Source of the DNA: Pseudomonas saponiphila
Lineage (GTDB): Bacteria > Pseudomonadota > Gammaproteobacteria > Pseudomonadales > Pseudomonadaceae
NCBI RefSeq assembly: GCF_900105185.1
Contig: NZ_FNTJ01000001.1
Location: 1,599,501-1,663,500, forward strand
Reading direction: 5' to 3'
Length of the DNA stretch: 64,000 bases
In this document: positions 54,393 through 62,669 of the stretch, piece by piece
How positions within the stretch are numbered: position 1 is the first letter of the stretch
Layout of the letters: each line of letters starts with the position of its first letter
Notes under the pieces: model-generated
The model's input: the letters and a program-made list of their open reading frames with translations, nothing else
Told to the model about the DNA's origin: nothing
Database searches by the model: none
Program-made: the position numbers and the translations under genes

Positions 54393-55382
54393 TCAGGCTA
54401 CCTCACACAGGGCTGCCGGATCGATGGTCAATGCCAGGCGCTGGCCGTCTGCATGAAGGTCATCGGCCGAGCGGTTGAGTACATCCACCACCAGTTCCAC
54501 GCCACGGGCTTCGATCCGGTAGCGGATCACATTGCCCAGCAGGCTGTGGCTGCGCACCAGGGCATCCAACTGGCCTTCCTTGCGCAGTTCGATGGCTTCC
54601 GGGCGAATGGCGATGCGCCCGTTGACCGGCCGTTGCAGCAGCTTGCTGGCGCTTTCGGCGTCCAGCAGGTTGTAGTTGCCGATAAAGCCCGCGGCGAAGG
54701 CATCCACGGGGGCGGTGTAGAGGGTTTCGGCGTCGCCGCTCTGGACGATCTTGCCCTGGTTCATCAGGAAGATCCGGTCGGACATGGTCAGCGCTTCTTC
54801 CTGGTCGTGGGTGACGAAGATAGTCGTCAGTCCCAGCTCCCGCTGAATGTTGCGGATCTGTTCACGCAGATGCTTGCGGATCCGCGCGTCCAGGGCCGAC
54901 AGCGGTTCGTCCAGCAACAGCAGGCGCGGGCGGGTCACCAGAGAGCGGGCCAGGGCCACGCGCTGGCACTGGCCGCCGGACAGTTGATGGGGGTAGCGGC
55001 TGGCGTATTCGTTGAGCTCCACCAGTTGCAGGGCTTCCTGCACGCGCTTGTGGCTGTCGTCGGCGTTGACCTTCTGCATGCGCAGGCCAAAGGCCACGTT
55101 CTGTTCCACGGTCATGTTGGGAAACAGCGCGTAGCTCTGGAACACCATGCCGATCCCACGTTTCTGCGGGCTCAGGGGCACGATGTCCTGGCCGTCGAGA
55201 AGGATCTTGCCGCCGTCCACCGGGGTCAGCCCGGCGATGCAGCGCAGCAGGGTGGATTTGCCGCAGCCGGACGGGCCCAGCAGGGTGACGAACTCGCCTT
55301 TGCGAATCTCGCAATTGATGTCGCTGAACACCGTGGTGCCGGCGTAGTGCTTTTGCAGGTGTTGGACGCTGACGAAGCTCAT
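54393..55382 (-). CDS. ABC importer ATP-binding protein
   Basis: A 329-residue ATPase of the putrescine/iron/phosphonate (PotA/FbpC/PhnT) group. Walker A is LGPSGCGKSTLLRCI (about residues 36-50), signature LSGGQCQRVALARSL (about 138-152), Walker B LLLLDEPLSALD (about 158-169) and the switch histidine in FVTHDQEEALTM (about 191-202). A C-terminal TOBE-like domain contains VNGRIAIRPEAIEL. It overlaps the permease gene by four bases and ends the five-gene operon. Confidence 0.9.
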   Translation of the reverse strand: MSFVSVQHLQKHYAGTTVFSDINCEIRKGEFVTLLGPSGCGKSTLLRCIAGLTPVDGGKILLDGQDIVPLSPQKRGIGMVFQSYALFPNMTVEQNVAFGLRMQKVNADDSHKRVQEALQLVELNEYASRYPHQLSGGQCQRVALARSLVTRPRLLLLDEPLSALDARIRKHLREQIRNIQRELGLTTIFVTHDQEEALTMSDRIFLMNQGKIVQSGDAETLYTAPVDAFAAGFIGNYNLLDAESASKLLQRPVNGRIAIRPEAIELRKEGQLDALVRSHSLLGNVIRYRIEARGVELVVDVLNRSADDLHADGQRLALTIDPAALCEVA

Positions 55383-56179
55383 TGGCTTTTGTCCTTGTTC
55401 AAGATGTTGGCGGCCCAGGTCAGAACCAGCACAAAGAAGAAGTAGGAGATCACCAGGGCGCTGGTGAAGTGGCCGCTGCTGTTGCGCATGTTGTTGAGGT
55501 AGACCTGCAGGGTTTCATAGCGGGTGCCGACCAGGATGTTGGCGAACACGAACTCGCCGAACAGGAACGAGAACGACAGCAGCAGCGCCACCATCAGGCC
55601 CTTGCGCAGGTTGGGCAGGACCACCAGGAAAGCCGCCTGCCAGGTGCTGGCGCCGAGCAGTTGGGCGGCGTCCATCAGGTCGCGGAGGTTGATCGCCTGC
55701 AGGTTGTTGGTGATGGCCCGGTACATGAACGGCAGCGCCACGGTGAAGTAGCAGCCGATCAGGATCCAGGGCGTGCCGACCATGGCCAAGGGCCCCGAAC
55801 CATAGAGCTGCAGCAGGCCCACCGAAGACACCACCGGCGGCACCGCGAAGGGCAGCAGGATCAGGATGTTCATCAGCGCATCGAGCTTGGGAAAGTGGTA
55901 GTGCACCACGAACAGCAGCGGCAGGATCAACACTACCGAGAGCACCAGCGCGCCGACGCAGACCAGCAGCGACTGGCCGAAGGCGTTGAGAAAGCGCGGG
56001 TCGCTCCACAGCTGCAGGTACCACTTGAAGGTCAAGCCGCTGGGCAGGATGGTGGCCGACCAACTGCTGGCGATGGAATAGACAAAGGTCCCCAGCAGCG
56101 GCAGCAGCAGGATGGCGAACAGCAAGTAGACCACCACCCGGTGGTAGAGCGCGGCGGAGCCGGGTTCAGCGCGAGACAT
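55379..56179 (-). CDS. ABC importer permease 1
   Basis: A 266-residue inner-membrane permease with six helices and the cytoplasmic EAA loop in NLQAINLRDLMDAAQLLGASTWQAAFLVVLP (about residues 168-200). It is paired with the permease at 56166-57011, the usual heterodimer for PotBC/PhnUV-type importers. Starts and stops overlap neighbouring genes by 4 and 14 bases. Confidence 0.9.
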   Translation of the reverse strand: MSRAEPGSAALYHRVVVYLLFAILLLPLLGTFVYSIASSWSATILPSGLTFKWYLQLWSDPRFLNAFGQSLLVCVGALVLSVVLILPLLFVVHYHFPKLDALMNILILLPFAVPPVVSSVGLLQLYGSGPLAMVGTPWILIGCYFTVALPFMYRAITNNLQAINLRDLMDAAQLLGASTWQAAFLVVLPNLRKGLMVALLLSFSFLFGEFVFANILVGTRYETLQVYLNNMRNSSGHFTSALVISYFFFVLVLTWAANILNKDKSQ

Positions 56180-57011
56180 GGTAGCTCCTCTTCAGCAGCA
56201 GCTGATGGACGATGGTCACCAGGGTCATCAGTGCCACCAGCACCACGGCCAGGGCGCTGGCCATGTTCGGATCCAGGGAGATGTCCCCGGAAACCATGGC
56301 GGCGATACGGATCGGCAACACGTTGAAGTTGCCGGTGGTCAGGGCGTAGACCGTGGCGTAGGCGCCCAGGGCGTTGGCCAGGAGGATGACGAAGGTGCCG
56401 AGCAGTGCCGGGGTCAGCACCGGCAGGCCGATATGCCGCCAGAACTGCCAGCCGCTGGCCCCCAGCAGCGCGGCGGATTCGCGCCAGTCTTCACGCAAGG
56501 CGTCGAAGGCCGGGTAGAGCAGCAGCACGCCCAGGGGAATCTGGAAGTAGGTATAGAGAATGATCAGCCCGGTCTTGGAGTACAGGTTGAAGTCCTGAAT
56601 GATCCCCGACTGCTTGAGCATGATGGTGATGGTGCCGTTGAAGCCCAGGAGGATGATGAAGGCAAAGGCCAGGGGCACGCCGGCGAAGTTGCTGGTCATG
56701 TTGGCGAAGGCGTTGACGAAGTTGCGCAGCCTGGAGTCCACCCTGCGCAGCGAGTAGCTGCCCAGCACGGCGATGATGATGCCGAACACGCTGGACCAGA
56801 AACTGATCTCCAGGCTGTACTGGATGGCCTGCAGGTAGAACTTCGAACTGAAGATCTTGCTGAAGTTGGCCAGGCCCCAGCCGAACTCTTCCGACTGCAG
56901 GCTGTTGATCAGCACCCATGCCAGCGGGGCGATCTGGAACACGATGAAGAACAGGGCAAAGGGCACCAGGCACAGCGCCGCCAGCCATTTGCCGCGGGTC
57001 ACTGAATTCAC
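56166..57011 (-). CDS. ABC importer permease 2
   Basis: A 281-residue six-helix permease with a short N-terminal cytoplasmic part and the EAA-type loop in LREDWRESAALLGASGWQFWRHIGLPVL (about residues 172-199). It heads the permease pair and overlaps the phosphatase-family gene by four bases and permease 1 by 14. Confidence 0.9.
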   Translation of the reverse strand: MNSVTRGKWLAALCLVPFALFFIVFQIAPLAWVLINSLQSEEFGWGLANFSKIFSSKFYLQAIQYSLEISFWSSVFGIIIAVLGSYSLRRVDSRLRNFVNAFANMTSNFAGVPLAFAFIILLGFNGTITIMLKQSGIIQDFNLYSKTGLIILYTYFQIPLGVLLLYPAFDALREDWRESAALLGASGWQFWRHIGLPVLTPALLGTFVILLANALGAYATVYALTTGNFNVLPIRIAAMVSGDISLDPNMASALAVVLVALMTLVTIVHQLLLKRSYHVSR

Positions 57012-57814
57012 TGCAACAGCTCCCGGCAGAAAGGTTTGTCATGGGCTGCGCCCAGCAGTTGGCAGATAGTGCCGCACAGCTCGGTTTGCTTGGGCGTGGC
57101 GTTGGGGTCGAGGCTGAAGGCATCGCCGAGCACGAACAGTGGGACTTCCCGCTCCTCGGCCAGCAGGCCATTGTGCGAGCGGTCGTTGTTCATGCCGTGA
57201 TCGGCCGTCACCAGTACCTGATAGCCGGCATCGAGCCAGCCTTGCAGATAGTCGGCGAGGATGATGTCCGCCGAGCGCGCGCTGTTGCGGTACTGGGCGC
57301 TGTCCAGGCCGTGCTTGTGCCCGGCATCGTCGATGTTCATCGGGTGCACCAGGAGCAGGTTCGGCTGATGGCGCAGCCGCAGGTTCTCCGCATCGGCGAA
57401 CAGGTGGGAATCGGGGTAGTGATCGCTCCAGTAGAAGTGGCCGTACTGGATCGGCAGTTCCGGGTTGACGGTATGGCGGTCACGGGGAGCGTTGAACGGG
57501 CTCTGGTTGTAGAGTTCGCTGACCCAGTGGTAAGCCGCCGCGGCCGTGCTCAGGCCGGCCTCGCGGGCGTAGTGGAACAGGCTGCGCTGGTTGGACAGGC
57601 GCGAGATCTGGTTGTGCACGATGCCGCTGTCGATCGGTGCGACGCCGGTGAGGATGCACTCGTACAGGGGCCGGGACAGGGCCGGCAACTCGCATTGCAA
57701 CTTGTACAGGGCGGCGCGGCCTGCGCCGACGTAGGCTTGCAGATGGCCCATGGCGTGTCGGGCCACTTCGTGGTTGAGGCCGTCGAGCACCACAAGAATG
57801 ACGTTGTGCTTCAT
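57008..57814 (-). CDS. Alkaline-phosphatase-superfamily hydrolase (NPP-like), cytoplasmic
   Basis: A 268-residue enzyme of the alkaline phosphatase / nucleotide pyrophosphatase superfamily. Metal ligands are visible in VVLDGLNHEVA (about residues 6-16), the probable nucleophile region in LPALSRPLYECILTG (about 43-57), IDDAGHKHGLD (about 170-180) and TADHGMNND (about 211-219). There is no signal peptide, so it acts inside the cell on what the ABC system imports. Phosphonoacetate hydrolase and NPP-type phosphodiesterases share this fold. ATG at 57814 was chosen; the longer frame upstream is a REP region. Substrate unknown. Confidence 0.82.
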   Translation of the reverse strand: MKHNVILVVLDGLNHEVARHAMGHLQAYVGAGRAALYKLQCELPALSRPLYECILTGVAPIDSGIVHNQISRLSNQRSLFHYAREAGLSTAAAAYHWVSELYNQSPFNAPRDRHTVNPELPIQYGHFYWSDHYPDSHLFADAENLRLRHQPNLLLVHPMNIDDAGHKHGLDSAQYRNSARSADIILADYLQGWLDAGYQVLVTADHGMNNDRSHNGLLAEEREVPLFVLGDAFSLDPNATPKQTELCGTICQLLGAAHDKPFCRELLQ

Positions 57815-57851
57815 GAACGGGGGGACTCCGGGATCAGGCAGCGCGTGGAAC

Positions 57852-57937
57852 CTGCAGGAGCGGCCGGACGGCACTGCGTTTGCCGGCGAAGGTATCTGCA
57901 CCTTCGTGCAGGCCTGCGCCGGCAAGCCGGCTCCTAC
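57852..57937. repeat. REP-type inverted repeat inside the ABC operon
   Basis: CTGCAGGAGCGGCC...and GGCAAGCCGGCTCCTAC, with another internal palindrome TGCCGGCGAAGG. It sits between the binding-protein and the hydrolase genes and may stabilise the upstream mRNA or raise the binding protein level. Confidence 0.7.
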
Positions 57938-57950
57938 GACTGATACAGCG

Positions 57951-59018
57951 TTATGGCATGTTGATGATCACTTCTTCCTGCCACTTCTGCGGCAGGGCCT
58001 TGGAGGTTTTCTCCCAGGCATCGGCGTCCTTGATCGGCGTCACGTGCTTGTACTGCTCGTTGGGCAGCAGGTTGGCCTGCACGTCCGCCGGCAGGGTCAG
58101 GTGTTCGGCGCGAATCGGCCGGGCATTGCCGCGGGCCAGGTTGGTCTGGCCGGCATCGCTGAAGATGTATTCGCGGGTCAGCTTGGCGGCGTTGGGGTGC
58201 TTGGCGTACTTGTTGATGATGGTGGTGTAGCCGGAAATCACCGAGCCATCGGACGGGATCAGCACTTCGTAGTCGTCCTTGTTGACCATCTTGTTGCGGT
58301 AGCTCAGGCCGTTGAAGTCCCAGACCACGCCGACTTCCACTTCACCCTTTTCCATGGTGGCGATGGTCGGGTTGGCCAAGGACAGGCGACCCTGCTTGGC
58401 GATCTCGGCGAACATCAGCAGCGCCGGCTGGATGTTCTTCTCGTCGCCGCCCTTGGCGATGGCCGCGGCCAGTACGCCGTTGGCGGCCTGGGCGGCGGTG
58501 CTCACGTCACCGATGGATACCTTGTACTTGCCTTTTTCCAGGTCGGCCCAGCTCTTGGGTGCGTCAGAGCCGTGCAGCAGCTTCTTGTTGATGATGAAGG
58601 CGATGGTCCCGGTGTAGGCCAGAGCCCAGTTGCCGTCCTTGTCCTTGGCCCAGTCCGGGACCTGGGCCCAGGTGCTTGGCTTGTAAGGCTGGACCACGCC
58701 CTGCTTGACCGCGATCGGGCCAAAGGCCGCGCCCACGTCGCCGATGTCGGCGCTGGCGTTGTCTTTCTCGGCGGCGAACTTGGCGATCTCCTGGGCCGAG
58801 CTCATGTCGGTATCGATGTGCTTGAGGCCGTAGGTTTTCGCCAGGTCCTCCCAGGTGCCTTTCCAGTTGGCCCAGTCATCGGGCATGCCGACGCTGTTGA
58901 CCGCGCCTTCTGCTTTCGCAGCGGCTTCCAGGGTTTTCAAATCGTTATCAGCAGCCATGGCGGCGGTGCACAGGGCAATGGTCGAGCCTAACAGTGATGC
59001 CAGGAAAAGCTGTTTCAT
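57951..59018 (-). CDS. ABC importer periplasmic substrate-binding protein
   Basis: A 355-residue binding protein with signal peptide MKQLFLASLLGSTIALCTAA (cleavage near AMA-AD at residue 22). The fold matches the iron/2-aminoethylphosphonate/spermidine type-II group, with ADIGDVGAAFGPIAVKQGVVQPYKPSTW (about residues 90-117) and the GVVWDFNGLSYRNKMV region (about 229-244). First gene of the operon; promoter in 59019-59381, shared with a divergent regulator. Ligand not visible from sequence. Confidence 0.88.
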   Translation of the reverse strand: MKQLFLASLLGSTIALCTAAMAADNDLKTLEAAAKAEGAVNSVGMPDDWANWKGTWEDLAKTYGLKHIDTDMSSAQEIAKFAAEKDNASADIGDVGAAFGPIAVKQGVVQPYKPSTWAQVPDWAKDKDGNWALAYTGTIAFIINKKLLHGSDAPKSWADLEKGKYKVSIGDVSTAAQAANGVLAAAIAKGGDEKNIQPALLMFAEIAKQGRLSLANPTIATMEKGEVEVGVVWDFNGLSYRNKMVNKDDYEVLIPSDGSVISGYTTIINKYAKHPNAAKLTREYIFSDAGQTNLARGNARPIRAEHLTLPADVQANLLPNEQYKHVTPIKDADAWEKTSKALPQKWQEEVIINMP

Positions 59019-59075
59019 CCGAAGCTCCTTTGGGCGTGTTCAACGCTGCGTTGTTATCGACGGTCTTGCGGTGGG

Positions 59076-59089
59076 TTGGTCTAGGTCAG
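59076..59089. promoter_or_regulatory. Predicted HutC/UTRA operator, binding-protein side
   Basis: TTGGTCTAGGTCAG matches CTGGTCTAGACCAG, the consensus-type palindrome of HutC-subfamily GntR regulators, at 11 of 14 positions. It lies 58 bases upstream of the binding-protein start. Confidence 0.5.
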
Positions 59090-59354
59090 CAATACCTGAG
59101 CCAATTTAGGCGTGTTGGATGACACTTTGATGTCGGTGCCAACGGTCGGCGCATGGATTCGGGCGCAGGTCCGACGCTGCGAAATAAGCGTAGACCATGA
59201 CCAAACACCCGTTCTGCAAGGTTCTGGCGGGCAATTTGCAGGTTCGCCAGGGGGCCGCTCGGCGGCTTTGTCATCTCTCAGTCATATGCATTGCCTAGGC
59301 TTTGGACACGGCTGCAGAGCGCTGTCCCGACCACTGCGCTGCCCTGAAACAGTG

Positions 59355-59368
59355 CTGGTCTAGTCCAG
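59355..59368. promoter_or_regulatory. Predicted HutC/UTRA operator, regulator side
   Basis: CTGGTCTAGTCCAG is nearly palindromic and matches CTGGTCTAGACCAG at 13 of 14 positions. HutC-subfamily GntR proteins commonly bind TGGTCTAGACCA-like sites. It lies just upstream of the regulator start, which suggests autoregulation. Confidence 0.6.
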
Positions 59369-59381
59369 ATAGGTAACGTTG

Positions 59382-60095
59382 ATGCGTATTGATGCAACCA
59401 AAGCGGTGACAGCCATCGGCCAGGTCCTGCAGGAACAGATCACCCACGGTCTGTTGGCGCCGGGCAGCAAGCTGCCGGCCGAGCGCAAGCTCAGCGAACT
59501 GTTCGCCACCACCCGCATCACCGTGCGCGAGGCCTTGCTGCAATTGGAGGCCCAGGGGCAGATCTACCGCGAGGAGCGCCGGGGCTGGTTCGTTTCGCCG
59601 CCGCGGCTGGCCTACAACCTGATGCAGCGTAGCCATTTCCACGCCATGGTCAGTGCCCAGGGGCGAGTGCCTTCCACCGAGGTGATTTCGGCGCGGCTGC
59701 AACCGGCTTCGGCGGCGGTCTGCGCCTGGCTGCAGCTGCCGGCGCTGTCCAGCGTGATCCAGATCTGCCGGGTGCGGCGCATCGACGAGCGGCTGGTGCT
59801 GTACGTCGAGCACTACCTGAATCCCAAGTACTTTCCGCACATTCTCGAGTTGGACCTGAACCAGTCGATCACCGAGCTTTATGCCCGGCATTACGACCTG
59901 CATTACGGAAGGGTGCGCTTCGAGATCGTGCCCACTTCATTGCAGCCGGAAGCGGCGGCGGCCTTGAAGGTCTCGGTGGGCAGTCCCGGGCTGCGCATCG
60001 CCCGGGTCAACTATGACCAGCACGAGCGGCTGATCGATTGTGATCTGGAGTTCTGGCGGCATGACGCGATTCATGTCGGCGTTGACGTGCTGTAG
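59382..60095 (+). CDS. GntR-family regulator, HutC/UTRA subfamily
   Basis: A 237-residue regulator. N-terminal winged helix with GLLAPGSKLPAERKLSELFATTRITVREALLQLE (about residues 24-57); C-terminal UTRA ligand domain with SVIQICRVRRIDERLVLYVEHYLNP (about 122-146). ATG at 59382 was chosen; a TTG one codon earlier is also in frame. It diverges from the ABC operon and has TGGTCTAG sites on both sides of the intergenic region. The Salmonella PhnR/PhnSTUV system for 2-aminoethylphosphonate has a similar layout, but the ligand here is unknown. Confidence 0.88.
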   Translation: MRIDATKAVTAIGQVLQEQITHGLLAPGSKLPAERKLSELFATTRITVREALLQLEAQGQIYREERRGWFVSPPRLAYNLMQRSHFHAMVSAQGRVPSTEVISARLQPASAAVCAWLQLPALSSVIQICRVRRIDERLVLYVEHYLNPKYFPHILELDLNQSITELYARHYDLHYGRVRFEIVPTSLQPEAAAALKVSVGSPGLRIARVNYDQHERLIDCDLEFWRHDAIHVGVDVL

Positions 60096-60141
60096 GCGAG
60101 CCGGGTCGATTGATCGCTTTCGTCGGCCAGCCGGCTCCTAC
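60092..60141. repeat. REP-type repeat after the UTRA regulator gene
   Basis: GTAGGCGAGCCGG and, inverted, CCAGCCGGCTCCTAC. An imperfect copy of the repeats at 53612 and 57852, between convergent genes. Confidence 0.6.
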
Positions 60142-60145
60142 GGGG

Positions 60146-62302
60146 TCATTGTTTTTCCGGGGTGCTGCCGGGGGTGATCACCTGGATGCTCATGCGCGGG
60201 GTGGCCAGGTCCAGTCCGGCTTCGTCCAGGTGGCGCTTGAGGGACAGGTTGAAAGCCCGTGACACTTCCCATTGCTTGATCGGCGCAGTCTTGAAGCGAG
60301 CCCGGAGAATGGCGCTGCCGGACTCGAAGCTTTCCACGCCCTGAATCTCCAGCGGTGACCAGATGTTGCGCCGCTGCAAGGGATCGGTGCGCATTTTCTG
60401 GCCGACATCGCGCATCAGCTTGATCGCGTCGTCGATCTCCATGTTGTAGGGAATCGCCACGCGGAAGATCGCGTAGCCGAATTCCCGGGAGTAGTTCTTG
60501 ATGCTCTTGATCTCGCTGAACGGGATGGTGTGCACGATGCCGTCGATGTCCCGCAGGCGCACGGTGCGGATGGTCAGGCCTTCGACAGTGCCGAGGTGGC
60601 CGCCGACATCCACGTAATCGTCGATGGCCAGGGAGTCCTCGATGATGATGAACAGGCCGGTGATCAGATCCGCCACCAGGGACTGGGCGCCGAAACCGAT
60701 GGCCAGGCCGATGACACCGGCACCAGCCAGCAGCGGCGTGACGTTCATGCCCATGTTGGCCAGGGCGACGATGGTGGCAATGATGAAGATCGCCACGAAC
60801 AGCACGTTGCGGATCAGCGGCATCATGGTTTGCGCGCGGGCATTGGCCAGCCCCTTGCGCGAGCGGGTCAGGGCGTGATGCACCGCGGTGTCGCTGAGAA
60901 TCCAGATCAGCCAGGCGAAGATCAGGGTGCCGCCGAGGCTGAACAGCTTGACGCTGACTTCATGGCCGTCGCCTTCGGTGAAGCGGATCAGCGACATGCC
61001 CCAGACCCGCAGGCCCAGTTCGATGAACGCCAGCCACACCGCCAGGTGAGCCAGGGTATAGAAGAAGCTTTTCAGGCGCTCGGAGTACAGCGCGTGGCGT
61101 TTGTGCCCACGTTGCGGCTTGAGCGCGTGGCGCCGCACCAGGCCGTTGATCACCATGCACAGCACCAGCAGCACGGTGCACAGCAGGGACTGGCGCAGGG
61201 CGGTACTGGTATCGCCGGCCGAGACAAAGGTGGCGAACAGCGAAATGCCCACCAGCACCAGGGCCGGCAGGTACCAGAAGGTGCCGATGATTTCGATGGT
61301 GTCGCTCAGGGCCCGGCGGGTCAGGCGCCGGGACAGCGGCTGGTTGCGGATCAGGTGGGCGATGGGCCGGCGAAAACGCAGGATGAACACCCCGGTGGAC
61401 AACGCCGCCATCACATTGGCGAAGGTCGCCGCGGTATGCGCCAGGTGCTGGCCGAGGCTGGCCACCATGCGCGGGTCGCTCAGGGCTTCGCCAAAGGCGG
61501 CGAAACTGCCGATCCACCACAGCGGGCGGAAGGCCTGGCGACGCAGGATGTACAGCGCGCGATGGCGGTGCGGGCCATCGAGCACGGAAAACGCCACCAC
61601 GCAGATCGCCGAGAAGCAGGTGCCGATCACCAGCGCATAGGCCAGGACCATGGCCAGGTCCTTGCCCAGGGAAGAGGGCAGGGAGTAGGTCATGTAGACG
61701 GTGATCAGCAGGGCGATCAGCCAGGGGCCGAGCTTGCGCAGGGCGAAACGCAGCAAGTCCCAGGTCTTGGGATGCTGGGGCAGTTCGTCGGTGAGGCCAA
61801 AACGCAGGCGCACCCGGTGACTGAGCCAGATCAAAGCCGCCGCCAGCAGGCTCCAGACCATGAGGATCAAGGCAAAGGCAAAGATGATCGGCAGCCATTG
61901 GCTGGCCGGCAGCATCAGCGCCGCCAGTTCTTCCTGGGCCAGATCGAACTCGTCCGTCCAGCGGTTGACCGGACTGTCGGCGCCGGAAAACTGCTTCTCA
62001 AGACTGCTCAGGGTGCCGCCGATCAAGCCCAGTACGCCTTCCTCGGGGGTGGGCTGAGCTTTTTTCGTGGCGTCCCGGAGCTTTTTCAGGTCCGCCAGCA
62101 GCTTGGCCCGCTGCTGGTCGTTCTCCAGGGACTTGATGACCTCATCCAGGGATTGCCCCAGGGGTTCCTCGGCCTGGGGCTGCGCCTTGGTCTGGTTACC
62201 CAGCAGGCCGGGCAGGCCCACCGCCTGAGCGCTGCTCAGCGGCAGCAGGGTCAGCAGGCAGACGAGTGCATAGCAGGGCAGGGCGAAAAGACGAGCAAAC
62301 AC
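60146..62302 (-). CDS. MscS-family mechanosensitive channel with long N-terminal region
   Basis: A 718-residue protein with signal peptide (MFARLFALPCYALVCLLTLL, cleavage near AQA), a periplasmic coiled part (about residues 35-115), about ten membrane helices (130-540) and the MscS domain at the C-terminus (about 505-700). The pore-lining helix region is GMNVTPLLAGAGVIGLAIGFGAQSLVADLITGLFII, and the beta domain has DDYVDVGGHLGTVEGLTIRTVRLRD. Length and layout recall E. coli YbiO. It should open under hypo-osmotic stress. Confidence 0.88.
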   Translation of the reverse strand: MFARLFALPCYALVCLLTLLPLSSAQAVGLPGLLGNQTKAQPQAEEPLGQSLDEVIKSLENDQQRAKLLADLKKLRDATKKAQPTPEEGVLGLIGGTLSSLEKQFSGADSPVNRWTDEFDLAQEELAALMLPASQWLPIIFAFALILMVWSLLAAALIWLSHRVRLRFGLTDELPQHPKTWDLLRFALRKLGPWLIALLITVYMTYSLPSSLGKDLAMVLAYALVIGTCFSAICVVAFSVLDGPHRHRALYILRRQAFRPLWWIGSFAAFGEALSDPRMVASLGQHLAHTAATFANVMAALSTGVFILRFRRPIAHLIRNQPLSRRLTRRALSDTIEIIGTFWYLPALVLVGISLFATFVSAGDTSTALRQSLLCTVLLVLCMVINGLVRRHALKPQRGHKRHALYSERLKSFFYTLAHLAVWLAFIELGLRVWGMSLIRFTEGDGHEVSVKLFSLGGTLIFAWLIWILSDTAVHHALTRSRKGLANARAQTMMPLIRNVLFVAIFIIATIVALANMGMNVTPLLAGAGVIGLAIGFGAQSLVADLITGLFIIIEDSLAIDDYVDVGGHLGTVEGLTIRTVRLRDIDGIVHTIPFSEIKSIKNYSREFGYAIFRVAIPYNMEIDDAIKLMRDVGQKMRTDPLQRRNIWSPLEIQGVESFESGSAILRARFKTAPIKQWEVSRAFNLSLKRHLDEAGLDLATPRMSIQVITPGSTPEKQ

Positions 62303-62381
62303 TGGGTGGTCAACCTCGCAGACAAACGGATCGACCGAGTGTACGAGGCCACCAAATTCAATGCGAGGGCAGGTGCTGCAT

Positions 62382-62558
62382 TTATTCCGCGAGTTTGGCG
62401 AGGATCTTGTACACCACGGTTCCGAGAATCAGCAGCATGCCGATCCACATGCTGAACACCCCGAGGTTCTTGTCCCGGAAATTGAAGCCGATGGCCAACA
62501 GGATCATGCCCGAGAGAATCGGGATGAGCATGGAATGGAACGAAGACATCGAGATCAT
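62382..62558 (-). CDS. Small two-helix membrane protein, 58 residues
   Basis: ATG at 62558 to TAA at 62382. The product begins MISMSSFHSMLIPILSGMIL and has two hydrophobic helices (about residues 9-25 and 33-51) joined by a polar turn (NFRDKNLG), ending KILAKLAE. Codon use fits the neighbours, and the hydrophobic pattern is clear. It lies between the MscS and M18 genes, transcribed with both. No family recognised. Confidence 0.65.
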   Translation of the reverse strand: MISMSSFHSMLIPILSGMILLAIGFNFRDKNLGVFSMWIGMLLILGTVVYKILAKLAE

Positions 62559-62669
62559 GGCGACGGCCTTGTCAGAAGAGGTACTTATCAGTCTAGGTCG
62601 CTTTGTCGCGACCTGGGTTGATGTGTATCAGAAGCCGGCGGGCATGGAGGTCCACGCCCGCCGCATGCC

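Larger units (their letters stand above)
59019..59381. other. Divergent regulatory region of the ABC operon
   Basis: 363 bases between the start of the binding protein gene and the start of the HutC/UTRA-type regulator gene. It holds two TGGTCTAG-containing sites: 59076-59089, 58 bases before the binding-protein start codon, and 59355-59368, 14 bases before the regulator start codon. No other gene-like structure is seen; an in-frame stretch around 59112-59363 lacks a ribosome site. Confidence 0.6.

Noticed and set aside
60530..62455. 641-codon open frame on the plus strand
   Set aside because: It is antisense to the MscS gene, rich in Gln, Arg, His and Asp, with no domain. It is an artefact of GC-rich codon use.
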